Positions 50,487 through 59,270 of a stretch of 64,000 nt of DNA are shown here, one piece after another. The notes beneath the pieces were generated by a model. That model worked only from the letters and a program-made list of their open reading frames with translations. It was not told the origin of the DNA and did not search any database. The translations under genes and the position numbers were made by a program. Position 1 is the stretch's first letter; every line of letters begins with the position of its first letter. The DNA is from Amycolatopsis sp. NBC_01488 (GTDB lineage Bacteria > Actinomycetota > Actinomycetes > Mycobacteriales > Pseudonocardiaceae): contig NZ_CP109434.1 in assembly GCF_036227105.1 (NCBI RefSeq), positions 2,794,001 through 2,858,000 of the forward strand. Direction: 5' to 3'.

Positions 50487-52049
50487 TTGCGTGCGAACGC
50501 AGTAATCGTTGCCGTGGCCCTCGCGGCCGGCGTCTTCGCGACGTCGGCGGCCGCGGACGTCCTGCCCGACCGGGCCCAGGCCGTGGGGTACCTGGAAACC
50601 GGCGGCCCCGGCGTCGCCGAAGCCGCCGAGGCGGCCTTGCTCGGCACTCCGGCCGACCTGCAGGCCTTCCTGACCACCGGGCGCGACCGCGCCCAGGCCA
50701 CTGACGAGCGGGTCCTCGTCAGCCAGGCCATGAGCGCCGGTGGCCCGGCCACCAAACGCGCCGCCCAGCAGGCGCTCGACGGCACCCAGGCCGACATCCG
50801 CGAGTTCCTGGCCCACGGCCTCGCGCAGGCCCGGATCGCCGACGACCGGATCGCCGTCGGCCAGGCCATGAGCACCGGCGGCCCAATCGTCAACGCCCGG
50901 GGGCAGAAGGCGCTCGACGGCACGCCCGCCGACGTGCGTGCCTTCCTCGAGACCGGCTTGCAGCAGGCGAAGGACACCGACGAGCGCATCGCGGCCGACC
51001 AGGCCCTCGCCGCCGGCGGCCCCGAGGTCCAGGCCGCCGCGCAGACGGCGCTCGACGGCACCCCGGACGACGTCCGGTACTTCCTGTCACTGTGGCGGAA
51101 GGTCGCCGCGGACGGCGACGCCGAGGTCGCCGCGGTCCAGGCACAGCTCGACTTCGGCAAGGCGGCCGCCGGCAAGCACAGCGCAATCGGGGTGCAGCTC
51201 GCGAAGAGCCGCGCTGCCACGATCGCGTCGGACGCGCGCAAGGCCAACGCCGACCGGCTTGCCACGCAGCAGGCCAAGGGCCAGCAGGACGGCGGGGCCG
51301 CCGCGGCCGCCGAAGCCGCCGCGCAGCAGGAGGCCCGCGACGCCGCGGCCCACGCCGCGCAGGCCAAGACGGACAACGACAAGCTGCTCGCCGACGCGGC
51401 CGACCCGGCGCTGACCGTGCCGAACGGCCGCCGCGCGTCGGTCTACCTGCTGCGCAACGGCGGCGCGGCGGTCAAGAACGCCGCCCGCGCCGCGCTGAGC
51501 GGTTCCGACGACGACGTCGTCACCTTCGTGCGCAGCGGGCTCGCCATCGCGCAGGAGATCGACGACCGCGCCGCCGTCGCGGCGATCGCGAACGACGCTT
51601 CGGCTCGTCCCGGACTGCGGCAGGCCGCTCGTGACGCGCTCGCCGGGCCGTACGCCGGCGTCGCGGCGCTGCTGCGGACCGGCGACTACCCGGGCCGCGA
51701 CACCGACGACCGCGTCGAGGTCGACCAGATCATGGCGGCCGGCGGCCCGGCGACGACGTCGTGGGCGCAGAAGGCGCTCGATGGCACGGTCGCGGACATC
51801 CGCGAGTTCCTGGCCCACGGCCAGTACACCGCGCACCTGATCGACCTGGACGTCTACGCGACCCGGACGCTGTCCGAGGGGCCTGAGGTGACCGCGGTCG
51901 CGCAGGGCGTCCTCGACGGGCCGGACTCGGGCCTGCAGGCGTACCTGGACAACGAGCTGCCCAAGGCGCGGGCGCGCGACGCCTTCACTGCGCAGCACGT
52001 CGCCAAGGTCGACGCTCTGGTCGCCGCGGTGAACGCACTGAGGTCCTGA
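50487..52049 (+). CDS. Secreted ALF-repeat protein
   Basis: 520 aa from a TTG start at 50487, with GAGGGGG upstream; no ATG/GTG fits as well. A signal peptide ends near residue 24 (FATSAAADVLP). The body is built of about seven ALF-type helical repeats of 37-40 residues with the pattern ALDGTPADVRAFLETGL and a QAMSAGGPA-like connector, split by a coiled-coil segment (about 225-315, ADRLATQQAKGQQDGG). ALF repeats occur in exported actinobacterial proteins, some with toxin ends; none is seen here. Function unknown. Confidence 0.72.
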   Translation: MRANAVIVAVALAAGVFATSAAADVLPDRAQAVGYLETGGPGVAEAAEAALLGTPADLQAFLTTGRDRAQATDERVLVSQAMSAGGPATKRAAQQALDGTQADIREFLAHGLAQARIADDRIAVGQAMSTGGPIVNARGQKALDGTPADVRAFLETGLQQAKDTDERIAADQALAAGGPEVQAAAQTALDGTPDDVRYFLSLWRKVAADGDAEVAAVQAQLDFGKAAAGKHSAIGVQLAKSRAATIASDARKANADRLATQQAKGQQDGGAAAAAEAAAQQEARDAAAHAAQAKTDNDKLLADAADPALTVPNGRRASVYLLRNGGAAVKNAARAALSGSDDDVVTFVRSGLAIAQEIDDRAAVAAIANDASARPGLRQAARDALAGPYAGVAALLRTGDYPGRDTDDRVEVDQIMAAGGPATTSWAQKALDGTVADIREFLAHGQYTAHLIDLDVYATRTLSEGPEVTAVAQGVLDGPDSGLQAYLDNELPKARARDAFTAQHVAKVDALVAAVNALRS

Positions 52050-52092
52050 CCGCACGGCGAAGGTTGTCGGACCCTGACGGTAGTCTCGCGGC

Positions 52093-54309
52093 GTGGCTCT
52101 CGCGCTGTACCGCAAGTACCGTCCGGCAACCTTCGCCGAGGTCGTCGGGCAGGAGCATGTGACCGAACCGCTCCGCACGGCGTTGTCCGCCGGGCGGATC
52201 AACCACGCCTACCTCTTCTCCGGCCCCCGCGGCTGCGGCAAGACGTCGAGCGCGCGCATCATGGCGCGCTCGCTGAACTGCGTGAAGGGGCCGACGCCGG
52301 ATCCGTGCGGCGAGTGCAACTCGTGCAAGGCGCTCGCGCCCGAGGGGTCCGGCAGCGTCGACGTCACGGAGCTCGACGCCGCCAGTCACGGTGGTGTCGA
52401 CGACGCCCGTGAGCTGCGCGACAAGGCGTTCTACGCCCCCGCCGAGTCGCGGTACCGGGTGTTCATCATCGACGAGGCGCACATGGTCACCACGCAGGGC
52501 TTCAACGCCCTGCTGAAGATCGTGGAAGAGCCGCCCGAGCACGTCATCTTCATCTTCGCGACCACCGAGCCGGACAAGGTGCTGACCACCATCCGCTCGC
52601 GGACGCACCACTACCCGTTCCGGCTGATCCCGCCGGGCGCGATGCGCACGCTCCTGGAGAGCAACGTCGCGGCCGAGGGCGTCGAGGTCGAGCCGGCGGT
52701 GTACCCGCTGGTCATCCGGGCCGGCGGCGGTTCGGCGCGCGACACGCAGTCGGTGCTGGACCAGCTGCTCGCCGGTGCGGGCCCGGTCGGCGTCTCGTAC
52801 TCGCGGGCGGTGGCGCTGCTGGGCGTCACGGACGTCGCGCTGATCGACGACATGGTGGACGCGCTCTCGACCGAGGACGCCGCGACGGTGTTCGGCACGG
52901 TCGAGAAGGTCACGGAGGCCGGGCACGACCCGCGCCGGTTCGCGACCGACCTGCTCGACCGGCTGCGCGACCTGGTGCTGCTGCGCGCGGTGCCGGACTC
53001 CGCGGGCGGGCTGGTGTCCGCGCCGGAAGAAGAACTGGCGCGGATGGTCGGCCAGGCCGAACGGCTCGGTCTCGGCACGCTCTCGCGGTACGCCGACATC
53101 GTCCACAATGGACTCCTGGAGATGCGCGGCGCGACGTCGCCTCGGCTGGTGCTGGAGCTGTTGTGCGCGCGGATGCTGCTGCCGTCGGTGACGGAGGCGG
53201 AGAAGGCCCTGCTGGCCCGCATCGAGCGCCTGGAGCGCCGCGCGACCCTGGCCGGCGGGGGTGGCGCGCCCGCCGAAGGCGGAGTGGAGCCTCCGGTGCG
53301 GGGGGCGCCGGACCGCGAGTTTTCGCGCCCTTCGCAGCGCTCCGCATCGGCCGGCCCGGCGCCGGTCGCGGCCCCGGAGCCTGAGCCTGCTTCGCGACCC
53401 GCGCCGTCGGCTCAGCCTGCGGATGGCGGGCCGGGAACGCGCGCGCCCGCTGCTCCCGCGGCCCAGTCCGGGGACGGAGGGTGGGGCACGCCGCGCACGC
53501 CGGGCGGTGGCACGCCCGCTCCGGCGGCCGCAAGCACGGACGCTTCGGCGAGCCGGCCCGCCGAGGGCGGCTCGGAAACTCGTGCGCCCGCTGTCGCGGC
53601 TCAACCAGCGGATGGCGGCTGGGGCGCCCCGCGCACGCCCGGCGGCGGCACGCCCGCGCCCGGTGGCTCGGCCCCGGCCGCCGCGACCGCTGGGCCGGCC
53701 CCGGCTGCCGCGCCGGGGGCGCTGGATGCCGCGGCGATCCGGAACGTCTGGCCGCAGCTCATGACCGCCCTGCGCAAGTTCACCGGCGGCCGGAGCCTCG
53801 AGGCCATGCTCACCCAGGCCACCGTGGCGACCGTCGAGGGGAATGCCCTCACGCTCACCCACAAGTCCGAGCCGCTGGCCCGCCGCCTGTCCGACCAGGA
53901 CAACGCCCGCAAGATCGCCGGCGCGCTGACCGACGTCGTCGGGGGCGAGTGGCAGGTCCGCTGCGTCCACGGCAACGCCCCGGCCGCGCCCGCCGCGCGG
54001 ACGCAGCAGGCCGCGCCCGCGCCGGAACGGTCGTTCACCCGGCAGTCGGCGGCCCCGGCCGCCCCGCCCGCCGAAGCGCCGGCCCGGCCCGCGCCGACGC
54101 CCGCCGCCGCACCCGCCCGGCCCCGCGTGACCACGGCCGAGCCGGACATCCCGCTCCCCCCGGAACCCTCCGACGAGGACGACGAAGACCTCTACAACGA
54201 GGACGCCAGCCCCGCCCCGCCACCGCCCCCACCGCCGCCGGACCAGGACCCGGACGAGCTGGCCCGCAAGCTGATCTCGGACCACCTCGGCGCCCGCCCC
54301 CTCGACTGA
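52093..54309 (+). CDS. dnaX: DNA polymerase III subunits gamma and tau
   Basis: 738 aa from GTG at 52093; TAGTCT ends 6 nt upstream, so the transcript looks leaderless. Walker A GPRGCGKTSSA, a zinc module (CGECNSCKA with an earlier Cys), DEAH-like IIDEAHMVT, sensor 1 region TTEPDKV, and AAA+ lid. A long Pro/Ala/Gly linker contains repeats like DGGWGAPRTPGGGTPAP. The C-terminal domain (about 545-630) would bind alpha. No slippery frameshift signal is needed or seen, so only the full tau-like form is predicted. Confidence 0.97.
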   Translation: MALALYRKYRPATFAEVVGQEHVTEPLRTALSAGRINHAYLFSGPRGCGKTSSARIMARSLNCVKGPTPDPCGECNSCKALAPEGSGSVDVTELDAASHGGVDDARELRDKAFYAPAESRYRVFIIDEAHMVTTQGFNALLKIVEEPPEHVIFIFATTEPDKVLTTIRSRTHHYPFRLIPPGAMRTLLESNVAAEGVEVEPAVYPLVIRAGGGSARDTQSVLDQLLAGAGPVGVSYSRAVALLGVTDVALIDDMVDALSTEDAATVFGTVEKVTEAGHDPRRFATDLLDRLRDLVLLRAVPDSAGGLVSAPEEELARMVGQAERLGLGTLSRYADIVHNGLLEMRGATSPRLVLELLCARMLLPSVTEAEKALLARIERLERRATLAGGGGAPAEGGVEPPVRGAPDREFSRPSQRSASAGPAPVAAPEPEPASRPAPSAQPADGGPGTRAPAAPAAQSGDGGWGTPRTPGGGTPAPAAASTDASASRPAEGGSETRAPAVAAQPADGGWGAPRTPGGGTPAPGGSAPAAATAGPAPAAAPGALDAAAIRNVWPQLMTALRKFTGGRSLEAMLTQATVATVEGNALTLTHKSEPLARRLSDQDNARKIAGALTDVVGGEWQVRCVHGNAPAAPAARTQQAAPAPERSFTRQSAAPAAPPAEAPARPAPTPAAAPARPRVTTAEPDIPLPPEPSDEDDEDLYNEDASPAPPPPPPPPDQDPDELARKLISDHLGARPLD

Positions 54310-54562
54310 CCCCGACGGTCGGCTCGCGTACCCGGGGAGTCGCCGCACGTACCGGAACAGTCGGCTCGCCGAGCCGACCGCCGGGGTGTGAGCCGACTCT
54401 GCCGGTGCGCGAGCTGACTCTGCCGGTGCGCGAGCTGACCGCCCAGGCACGTGAGCCGACTCTGCCGGTACGCGAGCTGACCGTCGAGGTGCGCGAGCTG
54501 ACTCTGCCGGTGCGCGAGCCGACCGTCGGGGTGCGCGAGCCGACCGTGTAGGTACGGGTCAG
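54310..54562. repeat. Inverted array of 21-bp tandem repeats between dnaX and the amidase gene
   Basis: From about 54392 to 54555 a 21-bp unit like GACTCTGCCGGTGCGCGAGCT repeats seven to eight times with small variations (GACCGTCGAGG, GACCGCCCAGG types). From 54310 to 54363 related units run in the opposite direction (GGTCGGCTCGCG, AGTCGGCTCGCC). The turning point is the palindrome GGCTCGCCGAGCC (54363-54375). Non-coding on both strands as far as I can see; the open frame across it on the minus strand lacks a start. Confidence 0.75.
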
Positions 54563-54567
54563 GATGC

Positions 54568-55416
54568 TCAGGAAGCCAGGTAGGCCTCGATCGCCGCCGC
54601 GATGGCGGATGCGTACTGCTGGCGGCCCTCCGCGCTGGTCATCCGGGCCGCTTCCGCCGCGTTGCGCATGTTGCCGCACTCGACGAGCACCGCGGGCCGC
54701 GTCGAGAGGTTGAGCCCGGCGAGGTCCGTGCGGGCCGAAAGGCCGTTGCCGCCGATGTAGTTCGACGTGCTGAAGCCGTCCGAGCGCATCGTGTCCCGGA
54801 CGACCTGCGCCAGCCGCGTCGACGGCTCGCCCTGCGCGGCATTCAGCGGCGGCGACGAGTACGCGACGTGGAAGCCCGCCGCGCCGGCCGCCGTCGAACC
54901 GTCGGCGTGGATGGAGACGACGGCGTCGGCCTTCGCGTCGTTGCCGATCGCGGCCCGGCGGTCGACGCAGGGGCCGACGCCGGTGTCGTCCTGTCGCGTG
55001 TAGACGACGCGGATTCCCTTGTCCGCCAACGCTTTCCCGACCCGCTGGGCGACGTCGAAGGTGAACGCGTGCTCGGGGTAGCCGGCGTTGGTCGCGGTGC
55101 CGGTGGTGTTGCACGGCTTGGTCTGCCCACGTCCGGCGGGTACCAGCCGGTTGATCTCCGCCGGGTGCGAGCCGTTGCCGCCGTTGTGCCCGGGGTCGAG
55201 CACGACGACCTTCCCAGCCGTGGGCGGCGGCGCGGCAGCCGAAGACGACGGCAGCGAGGGTGACGGCGGAGGCGGCACCGTCGTCGGTGTCGGCGTGACC
55301 GTCCGGGTGGTCACGGGCGCGGGCTCCGGCGCGGCCGGAGCGGCACCGGAGCAGCCGGTGAGCAGCAGGGCACCGGCCAGCAGGAGGGGGGCAATCGCGC
55401 GTCGCACGGCGACCAC
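54568..55416 (-). CDS. N-acetylmuramoyl-L-alanine amidase, secreted lipoprotein
   Basis: 282 aa from GTG at 55416. Lipoprotein signal with lipobox LTGC (Cys near 23), a Pro/Thr linker, then an Amidase_3 domain: [11 protein letters not shown] (zinc His), [18 protein letters not shown] (zinc Glu), SIHADGST (zinc His) and [10 protein letters not shown] with the catalytic Glu. All zinc and catalytic residues are present. Cleaves stem peptides from MurNAc. Divergent from ybaB. Confidence 0.9.
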   Translation of the reverse strand: MVAVRRAIAPLLLAGALLLTGCSGAAPAAPEPAPVTTRTVTPTPTTVPPPPSPSLPSSSAAAPPPTAGKVVVLDPGHNGGNGSHPAEINRLVPAGRGQTKPCNTTGTATNAGYPEHAFTFDVAQRVGKALADKGIRVVYTRQDDTGVGPCVDRRAAIGNDAKADAVVSIHADGSTAAGAAGFHVAYSSPPLNAAQGEPSTRLAQVVRDTMRSDGFSTSNYIGGNGLSARTDLAGLNLSTRPAVLVECGNMRNAAEAARMTSAEGRQQYASAIAAAIEAYLAS

Positions 55417-55494
55417 GGTGCCACAACCCGGCCCGGCCCGTGGCGCGACTACCCTGGTGGACGACACAGGCGTGCAGAGAGGACCGAGCGAACC

Positions 55495-55854
55495 ATGGTG
55501 CAACCCGGCGGCGGTTTCGACATCTCCCAGCTGATGCAGCAGGCCCAGCAGATGCAGCAGAAGCTCGTCGAGGCCCAGGAAGAGCTCGCCAACACCGAGG
55601 TCAAGGGCAGTGCCGGCAGCGGGAAGGTCGTCGCGACCGTGACCGGCGACAGCCAGCTGAAGGACCTGCAGATCGACCCCGAGGTCGTCGACCCCGAAGA
55701 CGTCGAGACGTTGTCCGCCCTGGTCGTCGCGGCCGTGCGCGACGCGTCGGCGAACGCGCAGAAGCTCACCGAGCAGAAGCTCGGCCCGCTGGCCAACGGC
55801 CTCGGCGGCGGTGGCGGCATGCCGGACCTCGGCGCTCTCGGCTTCGGCGGCTGA
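55495..55854 (+). CDS. ybaB: YbaB/EbfC-family nucleoid-associated protein
   Basis: 119 aa. Long N-terminal helix ([20 protein letters not shown]), beta sheet [20 protein letters not shown] and C-terminal helix, ending in a Gly-rich tail. It lies between dnaX and recR, the classic position, and ends 5 nt before recR. Binds DNA and compacts the nucleoid. A possible -10 (TACCCT) lies about 45 nt upstream. Confidence 0.95.
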   Translation: MVQPGGGFDISQLMQQAQQMQQKLVEAQEELANTEVKGSAGSGKVVATVTGDSQLKDLQIDPEVVDPEDVETLSALVVAAVRDASANAQKLTEQKLGPLANGLGGGGGMPDLGALGFGG

Positions 55855-55859
55855 CGAAC

Positions 55860-56456
55860 TTGTACGAAGGTGTCGTCCAGGACCTGATCGACGAACTCGG
55901 GCGCCTGCCCGGGGTCGGGCCGAAGAGCGCCCAGCGGATCGCGTTCCACCTGCTGGCCACCGACCCGGCCGACATCGGGCGGCTGCAGGACGTGCTCGGC
56001 AAGGTCAAGGAGGGCGTGCAGTTCTGCGAGGTCTGCGGCAACGTCTCCGAGCAGCAAAGGTGCCGCATCTGCCGCGACGAGCGCCGCGACCTCACGGTCA
56101 TCTGCGTGGTCGAGGAGCCGAAGGACGTCCTCGCGGTCGAGCGCACGCGCGAGTTCAAGGGCCGCTACCACGTCCTGGGCGGCGCGCTCGACCCGCTGTC
56201 GGGCATCGGCCCGGAGCAGCTGCGGATGCGTGAGCTGCTCAAGCGCATCGGCGAGGCGGACATCTCCGAGATCATCATCGCGACGGACCCCAACACCGAG
56301 GGCGAAGCGACCGCGACGTACCTGGTCCGGATGCTGCGGGACTTCCCGGGCCTGAGCGTGACGCGTTTGGCGTCGGGGCTGCCGATGGGCGGTGACCTGG
56401 AGTTCGCGGACGAGCTGACCCTGGGCCGCGCGCTCTCGGGCCGCCGCGCGCTCTAA
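55860..56456 (+). CDS. recR: Recombination protein RecR
   Basis: 198 aa from TTG at 55860 ([18 protein letters not shown]), giving the normal family length. HhH motif [17 protein letters not shown], zinc finger [18 protein letters not shown] (four Cys), and Toprim with VVEEPKDV and [12 protein letters not shown]. Acts with RecF and RecO in loading RecA at gaps. The stop overlaps the convergent glucosaminidase gene by 4 nt. Confidence 0.97.
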   Translation: MYEGVVQDLIDELGRLPGVGPKSAQRIAFHLLATDPADIGRLQDVLGKVKEGVQFCEVCGNVSEQQRCRICRDERRDLTVICVVEEPKDVLAVERTREFKGRYHVLGGALDPLSGIGPEQLRMRELLKRIGEADISEIIIATDPNTEGEATATYLVRMLRDFPGLSVTRLASGLPMGGDLEFADELTLGRALSGRRAL

Positions 56457-57007
56457 GCGTCGAAGCGGCGCAGGTCGTACAGGTCCATCAACCTGATCAC
56501 CTTGTTCGCGTACTCCGGGTCGGTGGCGTACTTCCGCGCCACCGCCCGGACGAACGCGTCCGGATCAGCACGCACCGGCAGCGCCGCCGCGTAGTTCGGC
56601 GAAGTCGTCAACAGGCGGCCGTAATCGCGGAACGAGTCGGAAACCGACGCGTACGAGCGGAAAAACGCATCCACCGGGTGACACGGCGACGGAACGCACT
56701 CCGTCGTCGGGTACCGGGCGCACCGCAGGGCGATCGGCCCCGGGCTCGTCGGCGTCACGCACTTGAAGCCGAAGTAGTTCAGCTCGGCCGTCGACAGCTT
56801 GCTGCGGCCCCAGTTCGACTCCAGGATCGACTGCGCCACCGTCACCGACGCCGGGATGTCGTACGCCGTGTGGATCGCCCTCGCGATCGGGCCCGCCTCG
56901 CCGACGTACGACTCCTGGTAACCCGAGTCCAAAGCCGCCGAACGGACCGAGTCCTGGTCGATCACCGGCGCAAAGACGAGCAGCGCCGCCAGTCCGATGT
57001 GGATCAT
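56453..57007 (-). CDS. Secreted glucosaminidase (GH73/FlgJ-like)
   Basis: 184 aa from ATG at 57007 ([16 protein letters not shown]), a short signal-like N-terminus. Glucosaminidase pattern: [21 protein letters not shown] with the catalytic Glu, YFGFKC, and the C-terminal [18 protein letters not shown] and [15 protein letters not shown]. Cleaves GlcNAc-MurNAc bonds in peptidoglycan. Two Cys pairs ([19 protein letters not shown]) suggest disulfides outside the cell. Confidence 0.88.
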   Translation of the reverse strand: MIHIGLAALLVFAPVIDQDSVRSAALDSGYQESYVGEAGPIARAIHTAYDIPASVTVAQSILESNWGRSKLSTAELNYFGFKCVTPTSPGPIALRCARYPTTECVPSPCHPVDAFFRSYASVSDSFRDYGRLLTTSPNYAAALPVRADPDAFVRAVARKYATDPEYANKVIRLMDLYDLRRFDA

Positions 57008-57065
57008 GGCCGAACGCTGCCCGATCCGCCGGGAAAGAGCGACCCGAAGGTCACCCTGAAGAGGG

Positions 57066-58163
57066 TCAGCAGTAGCCGAGCTGCGCCAGCGTGTCGACGA
57101 TGATCTCGGACGGGTGGTACTTGTCCATCCAGGACTCACCACGCCGGTTCTGGTACGTGTCGAGGAAGTTCTGCAGCTTGTCGCCGCGCATTTCCGTCAG
57201 CACGACGGTCTCGCCGAGGTGCTGCGGCGTCTCCGTGCGCTCGCGGTGCACTGCGCACGGCAGGCCGAGGTAGTAGCACTCCGCCGAAAGACCACCCGAG
57301 TCGGTGACGACGTACTCGGCGCGCGCCACCAGCGGCAGGAACTTCAGGTAGCGCATCTTCGGCTGGACGATGAACTGGTCGTCGAAGATGGTGCCGATGC
57401 CCAGCGCGCGGATCTTCTCGCGCTCCGGCGCGCCGGCCATGTACAGGATCGGCATCTTGCGGCTCTGCTCGCGCAGGATCTCCAGCGCTTCGCGGTACTT
57501 GTCCGGGCGCGAGACCAGTTCGAAGCGGTGCAGCGTGGCGAGGCCGAACTTCTCCGGCAGGTTCGGCACGTCCAGCGGTTGGTTGATGGCGAGGCGCATG
57601 GCGTCGATCGCGGTGTTCGCCTCGGTGTCGACGACCACGCCGCGGGCGTTGCGGAGGTTGTTCACCTCACGCGCGCTCGGCGCGAAGTGGATGTCGACGA
57701 TCTTCGCCGCGATCTTGCGGTTGAGCTCCTCGGGCAGCGGCGACAGGATGCTGCCCGAACGCGCGCCCGCCTCGACGTGCCCGACGCGGGACTTGAGGAT
57801 CCGCTTGCCGATCAGCGAGCCGTACGGCGTCGTGAACGTATCGCCGTGCACCAGCACCAGCGGGGGACGGCCGTCCTCGTTCAGCGCGGCGCGCAGCTCG
57901 TGACGGCGGCTCCAGGCGGTGCGCATGACCTGCGCGGCCCAGCCCGGCACCTGCGCCGGCGACTCGAGGTTGTGCGCCTTCTCCTCCGGCACCAGCCAGA
58001 CGTCGGGCGCGGGCATCCGCAGGTCGGCGAGGACGTCCGCGACCTCGTCGACGTGCTGTGCGGTGAACCAGATCTTCGGCCGCATCCCGCGCTCGCGGAT
58101 CCCGTGGTAGACGGGCGCGATCTTGATCAGTTCCGCGGTGGTGCCGAGAATGAAGGAAATCAC
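57066..58163 (-). CDS. UDP-N-acetylglucosamine 2-epimerase-like enzyme
   Basis: 365 aa from GTG at 58163 (VISFILGTTAELIKIAPVYH). GT-B-fold epimerase features: TTAELIKIAP near the N-terminus, VHGDTFTT, VGHVEAGARSG and the C-terminal VTDSGGLSAECYYLGLP with TERTETP-like segment RERTETPQHLGE. Makes UDP-ManNAc or a related sugar for surface glycans. A TATCCT-type -10 lies about 35 nt upstream. Divergent from the glycosyltransferase/flippase operon, which fits a common glycan pathway. Confidence 0.87.
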   Translation of the reverse strand: MISFILGTTAELIKIAPVYHGIRERGMRPKIWFTAQHVDEVADVLADLRMPAPDVWLVPEEKAHNLESPAQVPGWAAQVMRTAWSRRHELRAALNEDGRPPLVLVHGDTFTTPYGSLIGKRILKSRVGHVEAGARSGSILSPLPEELNRKIAAKIVDIHFAPSAREVNNLRNARGVVVDTEANTAIDAMRLAINQPLDVPNLPEKFGLATLHRFELVSRPDKYREALEILREQSRKMPILYMAGAPEREKIRALGIGTIFDDQFIVQPKMRYLKFLPLVARAEYVVTDSGGLSAECYYLGLPCAVHRERTETPQHLGETVVLTEMRGDKLQNFLDTYQNRRGESWMDKYHPSEIIVDTLAQLGYC

Positions 58164-58247
58164 CGTGAAAGCCCATTTCTGGTCGGGTGCGGTGGCGTAA
58201 GGATACTGGCCGACCCGCCGCGGGGGCCGCCGGGTAGCCTCGGCCCG

Positions 58248-59270
58248 GTGAGTGCGAACCCGCTCCTCCCCTCGCTCAGCGTCGTGATCCCGGTCTACAA
58301 CGAGCAGGACTGGATCGAACGCAGTGTCGGCGCGCTGCTCGCCTCCGCGGCGGAGGCCAGCTGGCCGATCGAGGTCGTCGTCGTCGACGACGGCAGCACG
58401 GACGCCACCCCCGCGCGGCTCGACGAGCTGCGCGAACGCCACGGCATCACCGTGCTCAGCCAGGCCAACTCCGGCCGCTTCGAGGCCCGGCGGGCGGGCA
58501 TCGCCAAGGCCTCCGGGAACCAGATCCTGCTGCTCGACAGCCGGGTCGTGGTGGACACCGGCGCGCTCACCTTCCTGCGCGACCAGCTGGTCGACCACCC
58601 CGAGCGGACGGTCTGGAACGGGCACGTCAACGTCGCTTCCGAGGACAACCCGTACGCCGGTTTCCTGGCCGGGCTGGTGAAGATCCCGTGGCGCCGCTAC
58701 TGCGCGAATCCGCGCCTGATGTCGTTCGGCATCGAGGAGTTCGACCTGTTCCCGAAGGGCACCGGATTCTTTTCCGCGCCCCGCGCGGTTCTCGAGTCGG
58801 CTTCGGACGCTTTCGTTTCCCTGTTCGACGACGTGCGCTTCGCCAGCGACGACACCGGCGTCCTGCGCTGGATCGCCGAACGCCACCGCATCTTCCTGGC
58901 CCCGGAGTTCTCCGCGACCTACCACGGGCGCGAGAGCTTCAAGAAGTTCGCCGCCCAGGCGTACTTCCGCGGGACGACCTTCGTGGACTCCTACCTCGGC
59001 TCGCCCGGTCCGGCCCGCACCGGCCTGTTCGCCGCGTTCGGCGTCGGCGTGCTGGGCCTCGGCCTGGCGCTGCGCAAGCCGAAGACGGCGGTGGTGCTCG
59101 CGGCTGCCGGATCCGCGGCGGCCGGTGCCGCCGTGACGCGCTTCGGCGCGACGAACGCGGAGGCCAAGGCCGTCGCGAAGCTCGCACCGGTGTTCGGCGC
59201 GAGCTTCGGCGCCGGTGCCGTCCGCGGTCTCGTCATGGCGCTGCGCGCTCGTCGGCGGCGGGGACGATGA
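58248..59270 (+). CDS. GT2-family glycosyltransferase
   Basis: 340 aa from GTG at 58248; TAGCCT ends 7 nt upstream (leaderless). GT-A fold: SVVIPVYNEQDWIERSV, VVVDDGSTDATPARL, and LLLDSRVVVD at the DxD position (DSR rather than DxD). A C-terminal Gly/Ala-rich hydrophobic region (FGVGVLGLGLALR, VVLAAAGSAAAGAA) may be membrane-associated. First gene of the glycan operon; its stop overlaps the flippase ATG. Confidence 0.85.
   Translation: MSANPLLPSLSVVIPVYNEQDWIERSVGALLASAAEASWPIEVVVVDDGSTDATPARLDELRERHGITVLSQANSGRFEARRAGIAKASGNQILLLDSRVVVDTGALTFLRDQLVDHPERTVWNGHVNVASEDNPYAGFLAGLVKIPWRRYCANPRLMSFGIEEFDLFPKGTGFFSAPRAVLESASDAFVSLFDDVRFASDDTGVLRWIAERHRIFLAPEFSATYHGRESFKKFAAQAYFRGTTFVDSYLGSPGPARTGLFAAFGVGVLGLGLALRKPKTAVVLAAAGSAAAGAAVTRFGATNAEAKAVAKLAPVFGASFGAGAVRGLVMALRARRRRGR

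Noticed and set aside
52093..54309. Programmed frameshift in dnaX giving a separate gamma form
   Set aside because: No A/T-rich slippery run followed by a hairpin was found; the reading frame is uninterrupted.
54310..54562. CRISPR array after dnaX
   Set aside because: Units are contiguous 21-bp tandem repeats without unique spacers, partly inverted, and no cas gene is present.
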